From NCBI RefSeq assembly GCF_020889785.1, contig NZ_JACMYK010000034.1, positions 1-59,759 on the forward strand: 59,759 nt of DNA, written 5' to 3'. The notes under the pieces are model-generated. The model searched no databases and was not told the origin of the DNA. It saw nothing but the letters and a program-made list of their open reading frames with translations. A program made the translations under genes and the position numbers. This document shows positions 9,931 through 18,779 of this stretch, piece by piece (within the stretch, counting starts at the first letter, position 1; each line of letters opens with the position of its first letter). This DNA is from Bradyrhizobium acaciae. GTDB taxonomy: Bacteria; Pseudomonadota; Alphaproteobacteria; Rhizobiales; Xanthobacteraceae.

Positions 9931-11607
9931 TTGCCGAGTAAGCGTGTGGTTCGACTGGGCTTCATCGTTGCCTTGATTGCGCTGATCGGAGTCCTGCTCT
10001 CCGGTCTTGCCGCCTATCGGGTGCACGATCAGGAGCTCGCCATCGACGGTATCGCGCTGGCGCGGGCGATCGACGTCCATGCCAGCCTGGTGCAGGACCG
10101 CCTGACCGAGCGCGAGCTGCTGGCGCGGGTGGCCTCGGGCCTGTTTCGGACGCCGTCGATGGTGAAGGCCAACATGCTGCAGCCGCTGCGCTCGGCGATC
10201 TATGCCTTCAAGACCGATTTCGTCGTCGCCGCCTGGATCGCGCGGCTCAAGCCGAACGAGCTGACGGCGGCGGAGGCGGAGCTGAAAGCCGCCGGCTTCA
10301 CCAATCCCTCGATCCGCGATTTCGACGACCAGGCGCTCGACATCAAGGCGCTCGACAAGCCGATCAACGTGCTGATGGACGTCGAGCCGCGCAATCCGGA
10401 GACCCTGAGCATCCCGGGCCGCGCCTTCGACCGCCACTCGGTGGTCGGCCCGATGCTGGCGAAGGCGATGGCCAACGCCAAGCCGGTGGCCTCGGACCCG
10501 GTACCGCTGCTGCGGCAGAACGGCCCGGTCGGCGTCGTGCTCGCCGCGCCGGTGTTCCAGGAAGGGGCCTCCGAGCCGGCCGGCTTCATCACGTTCTCCT
10601 ATGAGCTGTCGTCGCTGATGCTGACCAACGACGATTCCTCGCTGTTTGCGGTGGCGCTGAAGGATCCGCGCGATTCCAACGACGAGTTCACCTCCAACGA
10701 ACAGGGCATCGTCACCTCACGTGCGGTGCGCCAGGACGGACCGCTGCCGTCGATGGTTCGCACCGTGACGTTCGGCGGCCGCGACTGGTCGCTCGACTAT
10801 TACGCCAAGAGCAACGCCACAGTACGTGCGCAGCAGACCGCAACCATCGTCGCGGCGATCGGCCTCGCGCTGACCGGCATCGTCTGCGGCCTGTTCGGCT
10901 ATGTCGCCTACAACAATTTGCGTCTCAGCCGCGAGATCGAGGTCCGGATCGGTTTCGAGCGTCGGCTGACCGCGGTGATCGACGAGCTCAACCATCGGGT
11001 CAAGAACATCCTCGCGGTGATCCAGTCGATCGTGACCCGCACGCTGAGGCATGGCGCCGATATCGACGGCGCGCGCGAGCTCCTGATCGGGCGCATCCAC
11101 GCGATGTCGAACGTCGTCACGCTGCTCAGCGAGAGCCAGTGGCAGGGCGTCAAGCTGAAGGGCCTGTTCGAATCGCGCGCGATCCCGCATGCCGACCGGA
11201 TCGCGGTGAACGGCCCTGATATCACCGTCAGTGCCCGTGCCGCGCAATCGCTGTCGCTGCTGTTCTTCGAGCTCGCCTCGCACTCCGACGAAGGGTTGTC
11301 GCTGGTAGGCAAGCATCCGCACATCGTCGCGAACTGGGAGGTCGTCGGCGAGGATGCGGACGCGGTCTTCAATTTCCGCTGGGAGGAGTTCAACACCAGC
11401 CAGGCGACGCGGCGGGCCGACAGCGACTTCGGCCTGATCCTGCTCGACCGTGTCGCGCCCGAGGCGCTGGGCGGCGCTGCGAAGCGCTACTTCACCGACG
11501 TCTCCTATGTCTACGAGTTGACCGCGCCGATGGACACCGTGGTCGACATGACCGAGCGCGATCGCACCGAGCAGTTCTCCGCGCCGCTGCGTCCGGTGAA
11601 GAAGTAG
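9931..11607 (+). CDS. CHASE-domain HWE-family sensor histidine kinase, ATPase domain atypical
   Basis: A membrane sensor of 558 residues from TTG 9931, or 553 from GTG 9946. An N-terminal helix is followed by a periplasmic CHASE-type region (about residues 30-270), a second helix near 295-315 and a dimerisation segment with the phospho-acceptor His355 in ELNHRVKNILAVIQSI, typical of HWE kinases. The ATP-binding part is odd: where the family has ELATNA.KYG it reads ELASHSDEGLS, losing the N-box Asn, and the WRE motif reads RWEEFN. It may be a pseudokinase or ligand-sensing partner. No response regulator lies beside it. Confidence 0.8.
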   Translation: MPSKRVVRLGFIVALIALIGVLLSGLAAYRVHDQELAIDGIALARAIDVHASLVQDRLTERELLARVASGLFRTPSMVKANMLQPLRSAIYAFKTDFVVAAWIARLKPNELTAAEAELKAAGFTNPSIRDFDDQALDIKALDKPINVLMDVEPRNPETLSIPGRAFDRHSVVGPMLAKAMANAKPVASDPVPLLRQNGPVGVVLAAPVFQEGASEPAGFITFSYELSSLMLTNDDSSLFAVALKDPRDSNDEFTSNEQGIVTSRAVRQDGPLPSMVRTVTFGGRDWSLDYYAKSNATVRAQQTATIVAAIGLALTGIVCGLFGYVAYNNLRLSREIEVRIGFERRLTAVIDELNHRVKNILAVIQSIVTRTLRHGADIDGARELLIGRIHAMSNVVTLLSESQWQGVKLKGLFESRAIPHADRIAVNGPDITVSARAAQSLSLLFFELASHSDEGLSLVGKHPHIVANWEVVGEDADAVFNFRWEEFNTSQATRRADSDFGLILLDRVAPEALGGAAKRYFTDVSYVYELTAPMDTVVDMTERDRTEQFSAPLRPVKK

Positions 11608-11795
11608 CCGCGCGCGACCGCCACAGATTGTGCGGCTCCACCGCTGCACGGATTGATCGTATTCACGCTGATGGGAATACGCCGGCAACGTTCCGGGACC
11701 GACACCCGGCATCCGTAATATCCCGCAACCGAGCGTTAAAACTTCGTTGAACATGCTTCGGCATATACCGAGCAGGATACCGCTTGAGGACCCCG

Positions 11796-12824
11796 ATGAG
11801 GCTTTGGGTCAGCCTGACCTTGCTCGCGGCAGTTTTGCCGGTAGGGCTGTCGCTTGCCCTGACTCCGGCGACGGAGCCGCGCGACCCTGCGGCTATTCGT
11901 GCAAGCTATCGCAGGCTCGACATCGTTCCCTTCCCGAGCAGCAATCCCTATTCGGAGGCGAAATCCGCGCTTGGTCGGATGCTGTTCTTCGAACCGCTGC
12001 TGTCGCGGTCGAAGACGCATTCCTGCGCGAGCTGCCACAAGCCGAGCCTGTCCTGGGCCGACGGCCTTCCGCGCGCCATCGGTGAGGATCCGAAGGGCTT
12101 GCCGATCCGCTCGCCGACCCTGATCGACGTGGCTTTCTTCGAGCCGCTGGGGTGGGACGGCAAGTTCAGGGATCTGGAATCCGTTGCGTTCGGGCCGATC
12201 CTCAGCCCGATGAACCTGAACATGACCGAGCCGGAATTGATCGCGCGACTTGCGGCGATCCCCGGCTATGTCGACGCGTTCTCCCACGCCTTCGGAGACG
12301 GCGCGATCACGCGGCCGAGGATCGAACAGTCGCTGGCGACCTTCGAGCGCTCCATCGTTGCCGGCGAAGCGCCGTTCGACCGCTGGATCAAGGGCGACGA
12401 AAGCGCCATCAGCGCTTCAGCCCAGCACGGCTTTGAACTTTTCAACGGCAAGGGACGCTGTTCGTCCTGCCACAGTGGTCCGTCCTTCTCCGACGGATCC
12501 TTTCAGGATATCGGCACCGCCAAGGGCCACGACATCGGGCGCGGTCGTTTCTTTCCGACCTCGGCGAAGCTGAAATATGCGTTCAAGACCCCGACATTGC
12601 GCGACGTCGCGCGCCGTGCGCCCTACATGCACGACGGATCGGTCGCAACGCTGGAAGATGTCATCGAGCTGTACAACAAGGGCGGGATCGAGCGGCCGAG
12701 CCGGTCGCCCGACATCAAGCCGTTGTCGCTGACCGCGGGCGAGAAGAAGGATCTGATCGCCTTCCTGCAAACCTTGACCGCGACGGCGCCGCCGGTGGCG
12801 GGGGTCCCCAAGCTGCCGCGCTGA
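11796..12824 (+). CDS. Di-heme cytochrome c peroxidase / MauG family protein
   Basis: A 342-residue secreted di-heme protein. ATG 11796 begins a signal peptide (MRLWVSLTLLAAVLPVGLSL). Heme motifs are CASCH at residues 77-81 and CSSCH at 222-226; the family stretches SPTLIDVAFFEPLGWDGK and TPTLRDVARRAPYMHDGS are clear. Members reduce hydrogen peroxide in the periplasm or, as MauG, modify a partner protein. No methylamine dehydrogenase genes are here, so a peroxidase role is more likely. Later neighbours include a cupredoxin, a possible electron donor. Confidence 0.9.
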   Translation: MRLWVSLTLLAAVLPVGLSLALTPATEPRDPAAIRASYRRLDIVPFPSSNPYSEAKSALGRMLFFEPLLSRSKTHSCASCHKPSLSWADGLPRAIGEDPKGLPIRSPTLIDVAFFEPLGWDGKFRDLESVAFGPILSPMNLNMTEPELIARLAAIPGYVDAFSHAFGDGAITRPRIEQSLATFERSIVAGEAPFDRWIKGDESAISASAQHGFELFNGKGRCSSCHSGPSFSDGSFQDIGTAKGHDIGRGRFFPTSAKLKYAFKTPTLRDVARRAPYMHDGSVATLEDVIELYNKGGIERPSRSPDIKPLSLTAGEKKDLIAFLQTLTATAPPVAGVPKLPR

Positions 12825-12835
12825 CCGCGGCGCAG

Positions 12836-12895
12836 GGCTATTCGAAACAAGGCTGTTCGAAACAAGGCTATTTGAAACAAGGCTATCCGAAACAA
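12836..12895. repeat. Tandem repeat, 4 x 15 bp
   Basis: Four contiguous copies of a 15-bp unit (consensus GGCTATTCGAAACAA): copy 1 matches it, copies 2-4 each carry one or two changes (GTTC, TTTG, TCCG). The array starts 12 bases after the peroxidase stop. Fifteen being a multiple of three, both strands stay open across it, but no gene start signal reads into it. Each unit contains TTCGAA or a variant. Confidence 0.95.
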
Positions 12896-12917
12896 GGACC
12901 GCTAGGGGCAGGGGCCT

Positions 12918-13079
12918 TCAGGCGAGGTGCGGCAGCGCGGCGCCCAGCAGGCCAAGCCCGACGAGCAGGAGCGCACCCGCGCAGGTCTCGAGGGCCGCCG
13001 TGCGCGACGGCGACGATTTTGTCACATAGGCGAGGGCCGACCCCACCCCGATACTGACGACGCTCAACACTCCGAACAT
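12918..13079 (-). CDS. Small membrane protein, 53 residues
   Basis: A short gene on the minus strand reading MFGVLSVVSIGVGSALAY and ending in a second hydrophobic run (GALLLVGLGLLGAALPHLA). The first 18 residues form one helix, a basic-polar linker TKSSPSRTA follows, and the second helix ends the protein. GGGAGG sits eight bases before the ATG, which makes translation credible. No function can be assigned. Its 3' end faces the tandem repeat and the peroxidase gene. Confidence 0.65.
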   Translation of the reverse strand: MFGVLSVVSIGVGSALAYVTKSSPSRTAALETCAGALLLVGLGLLGAALPHLA

Positions 13080-13318
13080 TTAACCGGCCTCCCGATCCGA
13101 TTTGTCCGGATTTCACTACGACAGTTGAATTGAGCCCCCGTGCCGGAATTAGCTAAAATTCGACGGAACCGGCCGGAAACGACCGCACTGAGGGACGGGC
13201 TGGGGCCTGCCTGCCGCAATTAACCACAATGCAACCAGCGGGTGTCCGAGGCAGGCGCAAAGCCTAAAATTTGATATAAGTTAAACAAGTCCTTAAGTGT
13301 GTGTGGGCGGTTGGTTCA

Positions 13319-14374
13319 ATGTTTAATGGGCAGGAGCGCGATGCCCGATCGGCTGTGCGCTCCTTTTTTGCCACGTGCCTTGCAGCGGTTTTGTTTTGCG
13401 TCGTAGCCGCGCGCAGTGCCGAGGCACATGTCAAATGGTTTTGTGCGTACGATGTCGCCGGTCAGCCCCGCGGACTCGAGAACGTCCTTTGCCTCGATTT
13501 TGAACTGCTGCTCGGCGTTGCCGTCTTCTGGCTGTTTGCGGGCTGCCTGGTCGAGCCCACGTCGCTGGGCGATGCGACGATCCGGGTGATGGACCGCATC
13601 ACCGCGGGGGTGCGGTCGCACACCGAACTGATGATGCGCGCGGTTGCCGGGTTCTTCTTCATCTCGATCTGGGCGGTCGGTGGAATCCTGCTGACGCCGG
13701 AGTTGAAGACGACGTCGCCGCTCGTCGGCGCATTGCAGCTCGCGATCGCGGCCGGGATGCTGTCGCGGCGCACGCTGCCGCTGTCGGCCGTGGGCATGGC
13801 GATCCTGTTCGGGATCGGCGTCCGCGACTACGGTGTCTTCCATCTCGCGGATTACCCGATTTTCCTCGGCGTTGCCGCCTATTTTGCGTTGATCGGCCTG
13901 AACAGGGATCTGTTCGGAATCCGGCCGATCGACGTGATGCGCTACGCGGCTGCCGTGACGTTGATGTGGGCCTCGATCGAAAAATGGGCCTATCCGGAGT
14001 GGAGCTTCCCGCTCCTGATCGAGCATGCCGGAATGACCCTCGGCTTCGACAATGAGTTCTACATGCGCGCCGCCGGCATGGTGGAATTCGTGCTCGCCTT
14101 CGCCTTGATCTGGACGCCGCTGATCCGGCGTTGCGCGGCTGCCGTGCTGACCGGGATGTTCATCAGCGCGTGCTTCGAATTCGGCAGGATCGACACGATA
14201 GGACACTCGGCGATCATCGCCGTGCTGATTGCGATTGTCGCCGACGACAAGGTGCTGCCGCGCGACCGTCGTGCCCCGTGGCTTGCTCCGGTCGCGCTCT
14301 GTGCCGCGCTGTCGCTGACGTTGTTCGTCTACTATGTCGGCCACGCCGCGATCTTCAAGACGTCGGTCCTGTAG
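13319..14374 (+). CDS. Polytopic membrane protein with N-terminal AHVKWF motif (DoxX-like)
   Basis: A 351-residue integral membrane protein. ATG 13319 starts a signal-like helix ending SAEAHVKWFCAYD; an AHVKWF start after a signal is a feature I recall from a family of predicted DoxX/TQO-like membrane proteins. About eight to nine helices follow, with the charged segment WASIEKWAYPEW in the C-terminal half, as in DoxX relatives. A role with quinone or periplasmic redox chemistry is only an inference. A GTG at 13301 in frame is a less likely start. It converges on the cupredoxin gene with 20 bases between. Confidence 0.7.
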   Translation: MFNGQERDARSAVRSFFATCLAAVLFCVVAARSAEAHVKWFCAYDVAGQPRGLENVLCLDFELLLGVAVFWLFAGCLVEPTSLGDATIRVMDRITAGVRSHTELMMRAVAGFFFISIWAVGGILLTPELKTTSPLVGALQLAIAAGMLSRRTLPLSAVGMAILFGIGVRDYGVFHLADYPIFLGVAAYFALIGLNRDLFGIRPIDVMRYAAAVTLMWASIEKWAYPEWSFPLLIEHAGMTLGFDNEFYMRAAGMVEFVLAFALIWTPLIRRCAAAVLTGMFISACFEFGRIDTIGHSAIIAVLIAIVADDKVLPRDRRAPWLAPVALCAALSLTLFVYYVGHAAIFKTSVL

Positions 14375-14394
14375 ATCGTCGTTGCCTCAAGGAG

Positions 14395-14760
14395 CTATTT
14401 GGCGACGTGGACGGCGAGCTTCATCTTCGGATGAATGCCGCACAACACGGTGAAGTCGCCGGGCACGGAAAATGTGACGTCGAACTTGCTGCCCGGCTGC
14501 TGGTCGCCCGAGTCGAAACTGAACGTATCGCTGCTCAAATAAGCGTGATGCAGCAGTTCGCCGTCATCGTTAATGAACCGTAAAACCTCACCGCGCTTGA
14601 TCGAGATTTCTGCGGGCTTGAATTCACGGTCCTTCTGCGAAATGACATAGGGAGCCGCACCCAGAGCGGCTCCGGCAAGCGCTCCCATGACAATCGCGGC
14701 CACAAACGGCACGCGACCGAACTGGCCGAGGCGCACTGCGCGCAACAAGCCTGACTGCAT
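14395..14760 (-). CDS. Cupredoxin (plastocyanin/amicyanin-like)
   Basis: A 121-residue blue copper-type protein with an N-terminal membrane or signal helix (about residues 14-36). The type 1 copper ligands are visible: His71 or His72 in ELLHHAYL, and Cys107, His110 and Met113 in VLCGIHPKMKLAVHV. It should be a periplasmic electron carrier, either anchored or cleaved. I chose ATG 14760, preceded by GGGGGT; an upstream in-frame ATG at 14793 would add 11 residues. A di-heme peroxidase lies 2 kb away and could exchange electrons with it. Confidence 0.88.
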   Translation of the reverse strand: MQSGLLRAVRLGQFGRVPFVAAIVMGALAGAALGAAPYVISQKDREFKPAEISIKRGEVLRFINDDGELLHHAYLSSDTFSFDSGDQQPGSKFDVTFSVPGDFTVLCGIHPKMKLAVHVAK

Positions 14761-14979
14761 GGGACCCCCGGTTGAACCTCGAACACCCGACATCGGCTAC
14801 CCAGGGCGCAAGTCGTGCCTCCCGGATTACCTGTAGTGGCGATTATCGCCAGCTGATCTTAACGATTTCAGCATGAGTTGCAGTCACTACTAAACCAATT
14901 TTGAGCAGACAGTCATTTTTCCGCAGCGCTGCGCGTTTCTGCGTAGCTTGAACATCGAGCACTACGGCGAAACGCGGGC

Positions 14980-17892
14980 ATGGATAGCCTATTGGGCAAC
15001 CTCAAGGTAAAGGGCGGTGCGGCCTTCCGGTTCGCAACCGGCGGCCTGTCGCGTCTTGCCCTGACCAAGGGTTCGATCCGCACCCAGATTCTGATTTTTT
15101 GCCTTGCGATGAGCGCGGTTGCCGTCGCCCTCGGCGGATACTCCATCCTTGGCATCAGCCATGCCGGCGACCTGGTGGCCAAGACGTTCGACGAATCCCT
15201 GATGTCGATCAATTACGCCCGTGCGGCCGGCGCAGACTTCGCCTCGATGCGGGTCGCCTCGTCGCAGCGGCTGCTGACCACGGATCCGGAGATCCGCGCC
15301 GGCCTCGACAGCCAGATTGAAAAGCTCGCGAAGACGCTCTCGGAAGATCTGACGATCGCAGCCGACCGGTCGCAGTCCGCGCGGGCGGCACAGGCCGCCG
15401 CCAAGGTTCAGGAAGCCGCCGACGCCTGGATGACGCTGCATCGCCGTGCGGTCGGATTGTCGCTCGAGGGAAATCCGGCGACCGATCCGCGTGCATCGGG
15501 TGCGACGGTCGGCGACGTCGATCGCTACTCCAAGATCGTCAGCCAGCAGGTCGAACTGCTGGTCAATTATACCGCCGGCGACGGCTTTCTGTTCCGGCAA
15601 AAGGCGCTCTCGACGATCAAGCGGGACCTGCAGCTCAACGTGGCCGGACTGACCGTCGCGCTGTTCCTGTCGGCCCTGTTTTCGTGGCTGTTGGCGCGCC
15701 GCATCATCGGACCCGTCGCCATCGCATCCCGGGCTGCGCGCAGCATCGCCGGCGGCGACCTCGATGCGACCGTCCCCAAGGGCGGCACCGACGAATTGGG
15801 GACGCTCCTGACCGCCATGGAAACCATGCGCGACAACATCAGGCGGATGGTCGATCAGGAGGTCTCGCAACGTCGCTCCGCGCAGGCGCGGCTTTCCGAT
15901 GCACTCGAAACGTCGCGCGAGGGTGTCGTGCTGCTCGATGCGGACGGCCAGATTGCCCTGGCCAATTCGCGCGCCGGTGAGTTCATCCGCCTTTCGCCGC
16001 AGCTTCTGCAGTCGGATCGGCTCGATGCCGCCCGGCTGGCGCCGGCCGACGGTGACATCGACGGCTTCGCGAGCGAAGCGCAGCTTTCGGACGGGCGCTG
16101 GCTGCGGGTCAGCCGGAGCGAGACGCAGGAGGGCGGCGTCGTCCTCGTCTACAGCGACATCTCCGCGCTGAAGCAGCAGAAGGCGGAGCTGCACGAGACC
16201 AATCTGCGGCTCGATGCTGCGCTCACGCACATGTCGCAAGGCTTGTGCCTCTACAACAGCGAGGCGCGTCTCCAGGTCGCCAACCGCCGGTTCTGCGAGA
16301 TCTTCGATATCTCGCCGGAGCTCGTGGTTCCCGGCATGACCATGGAGGACGTGCTCGGCCTCAGCGTCGCCGCCGGCAACCATGGCGAGCGGACCGTCGC
16401 CGACCTGCTGGCGGAGCGCGAGCGGTCGATGGCGCTGAACGAGGGCGGCACCTATCTGCAGCATCTCAGCGATGGCCGGATCATTGCCATCGCGCAGCGG
16501 CCGACGACCGACGGCGGCTGGCTCGTGACCTGCGAGGACGTCACCGAACAGCAGCGGGCGGAGTCGCAGATCGCGTTCATGGCCCGGCATGATGCCTTGA
16601 CCAGGCTGCCGAACCGGACGTTGCTGGCCGAACGGATCGAGCTCGCGGTCGCTCAGGTCGGCCGCGGATCCGGCTTTGCGGTGTTCTGCCTCGATCTCGA
16701 TAATTTCAAGCAGGTCAACGATACGCTTGGCCATCCGGTCGGCGACGAGCTGCTTTGCGCGGTCGCGGATCGACTCAACGCCTGCGTTCGTGAGGTCGAC
16801 ACCGTCGCGCGTCTGGGCGGCGACGAGTTCGCGGTCATCCAGTGTGGCGTCCAGGGCGGAGACGAGGCCGAACGCCTCGCGCGCCGCATCGTGGAATGCG
16901 TCGGCGCTCCGTATGAATTGAGTGGGCATCGCGTGGTCGTCGGATGCAGCGTCGGCATTTCGATGTCGCCGGGCGACGGCACCACCGGCGAGAAGCTCCT
17001 GAAGAACGCCGACGTCGCTCTGTACCGCGCCAAGATGGAGGGCCGGGGCACCTGGCGCTTCTTCGAGCCTGCGATGGATGCCAGCCTGCAGCGGCGCCGG
17101 GCGATCGAGCTCGACCTTCGCGAGGCGATGTCCAAGGACGAGTTCTCGTTGTTCTACCAACCGCTTTACGATCTCCATCTCGATCGCATCTGCGGGTTCG
17201 AGGCGTTGCTGCGCTGGCACCACCCCAAGCGCGGGCTGGTGCCGCCGGACCAGTTCATCCCGATCGCCGAAGAGATCGGCCTGATCGGCCCGCTGGGCGA
17301 ATGGGTGCTCCATCGCGCCTGCGAGCAGGCCGTCGGCTGGCCAAGCGAGATGAAGCTCGCGGTCAACGTCTCCGCGGTCCAGTTTCGCGATCCCGACTTC
17401 ATCGACGTCGTCGTCAACGCGCTCGAGGCCTCGAAGCTGTCGCCGCGCCGGCTGGAGCTCGAAATCACCGAGTCCGTCTTCCTCGCGAACAGCAACGAGA
17501 CCCTTGCAACGTTGCACAAGCTGAAGGCGCAGGGACTGCGCATCGCGCTGGACGATTTCGGTACCGGCTATTCCTCGCTGAGCTATCTGCGGAGCTTCCC
17601 GTTCGACAAGCTCAAGATCGACAAGTCCTTCGTGCGCGACGCGACCGCGACCAATGGATCGAAATCGATCGTCCGCGCCGTCATCAGTCTCGGCAGAAGC
17701 CTTGGCATGACGACGATCGCGGAGGGTATCGAGACCGTCGAGCAGCTCGATCACATGCGCGCCGAAGGCTGCAACGAGGCCCAGGGCTTCCTGTTCAGTC
17801 ATCCGGTCCCGGTGACCGAAGTCGCAGCCAAGATTCTCGAACTGAGAAACGGCTTCAAGCCGCCCGCCGTCAAGAAGGCGATGGCGGGTTAG
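14980..17892 (+). CDS. Membrane GGDEF-EAL protein with HAMP and PAS domains
   Basis: A 970-residue cyclic di-GMP enzyme. Order: N-terminal helix near residue 40, a periplasmic helical sensor region, a second helix near 230, HAMP, two PAS-like regions (about 300-530), GGDEF and EAL. GGDEF at 613-617 is exact and preceded at the right spacing by RxxD (REVD, then five residues), the inhibitory I-site. EAL reads FEALLRW at 740 with DDFGTGYSSLSYL further on, so the phosphodiesterase looks intact. It may switch between synthesis and breakdown. It stands alone, followed by repeats. Confidence 0.93.
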   Translation: MDSLLGNLKVKGGAAFRFATGGLSRLALTKGSIRTQILIFCLAMSAVAVALGGYSILGISHAGDLVAKTFDESLMSINYARAAGADFASMRVASSQRLLTTDPEIRAGLDSQIEKLAKTLSEDLTIAADRSQSARAAQAAAKVQEAADAWMTLHRRAVGLSLEGNPATDPRASGATVGDVDRYSKIVSQQVELLVNYTAGDGFLFRQKALSTIKRDLQLNVAGLTVALFLSALFSWLLARRIIGPVAIASRAARSIAGGDLDATVPKGGTDELGTLLTAMETMRDNIRRMVDQEVSQRRSAQARLSDALETSREGVVLLDADGQIALANSRAGEFIRLSPQLLQSDRLDAARLAPADGDIDGFASEAQLSDGRWLRVSRSETQEGGVVLVYSDISALKQQKAELHETNLRLDAALTHMSQGLCLYNSEARLQVANRRFCEIFDISPELVVPGMTMEDVLGLSVAAGNHGERTVADLLAERERSMALNEGGTYLQHLSDGRIIAIAQRPTTDGGWLVTCEDVTEQQRAESQIAFMARHDALTRLPNRTLLAERIELAVAQVGRGSGFAVFCLDLDNFKQVNDTLGHPVGDELLCAVADRLNACVREVDTVARLGGDEFAVIQCGVQGGDEAERLARRIVECVGAPYELSGHRVVVGCSVGISMSPGDGTTGEKLLKNADVALYRAKMEGRGTWRFFEPAMDASLQRRRAIELDLREAMSKDEFSLFYQPLYDLHLDRICGFEALLRWHHPKRGLVPPDQFIPIAEEIGLIGPLGEWVLHRACEQAVGWPSEMKLAVNVSAVQFRDPDFIDVVVNALEASKLSPRRLELEITESVFLANSNETLATLHKLKAQGLRIALDDFGTGYSSLSYLRSFPFDKLKIDKSFVRDATATNGSKSIVRAVISLGRSLGMTTIAEGIETVEQLDHMRAEGCNEAQGFLFSHPVPVTEVAAKILELRNGFKPPAVKKAMAG

Positions 17893-17927
17893 AGCGTTTT
17901 GATTGAATCGCCTTGGCGGTCTCGGTT

Positions 17928-18076
17928 CACCTCTCCCCAGCGGGGAGAGGTCGGATTGCGCCTGACGATGCGAAGCATCGTCCAGTGCAATCCGGGTGAG
18001 GGCTCTTGCTCTCTCGATGGACCGTAACCCCTCACCCGATTTGCTGCGCAAATCGACCTCTCCCAAGGGAGAGGTG
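17928..18076. repeat. Palindromic repeat element between GGDEF-EAL gene and ecfG
   Basis: The left end CACCTCTCCCCAGCGGGGAG and right end CTCTCCCAAGGGAGAGGTG are each small hairpins and complementary to one another; internal GATGCGAAGCATC and GATTTGCTGCGCAAATC are further palindromes. The 338-base gap 17893-18230 contains this element, a partial AGAGCGTTTT motif at 17892 and the ecfG terminator. I see no gene. Confidence 0.75.
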
Positions 18077-18177
18077 AAGCTTCGATGCCGCTCCAGCTCA
18101 ATCTAATCTCATTAGGCTCCAGCTGCGCAAAGACAGCGCGTCTGGCGATCGTGTCAATGTGATCTGCTCTCCCAATC

Positions 18178-18205
18178 AAAAAGGCGGCCCGATCGGGGCC
18201 GCCTT
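18178..18205 (-). terminator. Rho-independent terminator of nepR-ecfG
   Basis: Read on the minus strand, AAGGCGGCCC pairs with GGGCCGCCTT around a five-base loop and is followed by a run of T. It lies 26 bases after the ecfG stop, in the right orientation. Confidence 0.85.
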
Positions 18206-18230
18206 CTTCCTTGTTCATCGCGCGTCTGGC

Positions 18231-18779
18231 TTATCCGCCATTGCCGCCGATCACGGCGCGCACGGTGTTGTCGGGGCCGAAATCCTCGGCGCTGTCGACA
18301 TAGAGCAGCGCGGACAGCTTCGATCGCGCACGGTTGACGCGGCTCTTGATGGTGCCAACCGCGCAGCCGCAGATCGCCGCGGCATCCTCGTATGAGAAGC
18401 CGGAGGCGCCAACCAGGATCAGCGCCTCGCGCTGGTCCTGCGGCAGCTTTTCGAGCGCCGCGCGGAATTCCTCGAACTCCAGATGCGCTGCCTGCGACGG
18501 CTGGCTCTTCAGCGTCTTGGCATAATTGCCCTCGGCGTCCTCTACCTCGCGCCGCCGCTTCCGGTAGTCGGAGCGAAACAGGTTGCGCAGGATGGTGAAC
18601 AGCCACGCGGGGAGGTTCGAGCCGGGCTGGAACGAATCGATATTGGCGATCGCGCGCAGCAGGGTCTCCTGCACCAGATCGTCGGCGCGGTCACCATTAC
18701 CGGACAGCGAGATCGCGAACGCGCGCAGGCTCGGGACCGACGCCAGGATATCGTCGCGGAGTTCATTCGTGAGAGGCAT
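18231..18779 (-). CDS. ecfG: ECF sigma factor EcfG (general stress response)
   Basis: A 182-residue ECF sigma factor of the EcfG class. Region 2 includes DRADDLVQETLLRAI and LPAWLFTILRNLFRSDYRKR; region 4 includes LPQDQREALILVGASGFSYE and AICGCAVGTIKSRVNRAR, both characteristic. It directs RNA polymerase to GGAAC-type promoters when released from NepR. The start codon overlaps the nepR stop by one base, so the two are coupled. Class identity is confirmed by the adjacent nepR and phyR genes. Confidence 0.96.
   Translation of the reverse strand: MPLTNELRDDILASVPSLRAFAISLSGNGDRADDLVQETLLRAIANIDSFQPGSNLPAWLFTILRNLFRSDYRKRRREVEDAEGNYAKTLKSQPSQAAHLEFEEFRAALEKLPQDQREALILVGASGFSYEDAAAICGCAVGTIKSRVNRARSKLSALLYVDSAEDFGPDNTVRAVIGGNGG

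Noticed and set aside
11796..12824. MauG of a methylamine utilisation cluster
   Set aside because: No mauA or mauB genes; the cupredoxin nearby is not enough to support it.
14989..18066. A 1025-codon open frame on the minus strand opposite the GGDEF-EAL gene
   Set aside because: It mirrors a clear real gene, has low-complexity Arg/Asp/Gln-rich translation and no family features; long antisense frames are common in GC-rich genomes.
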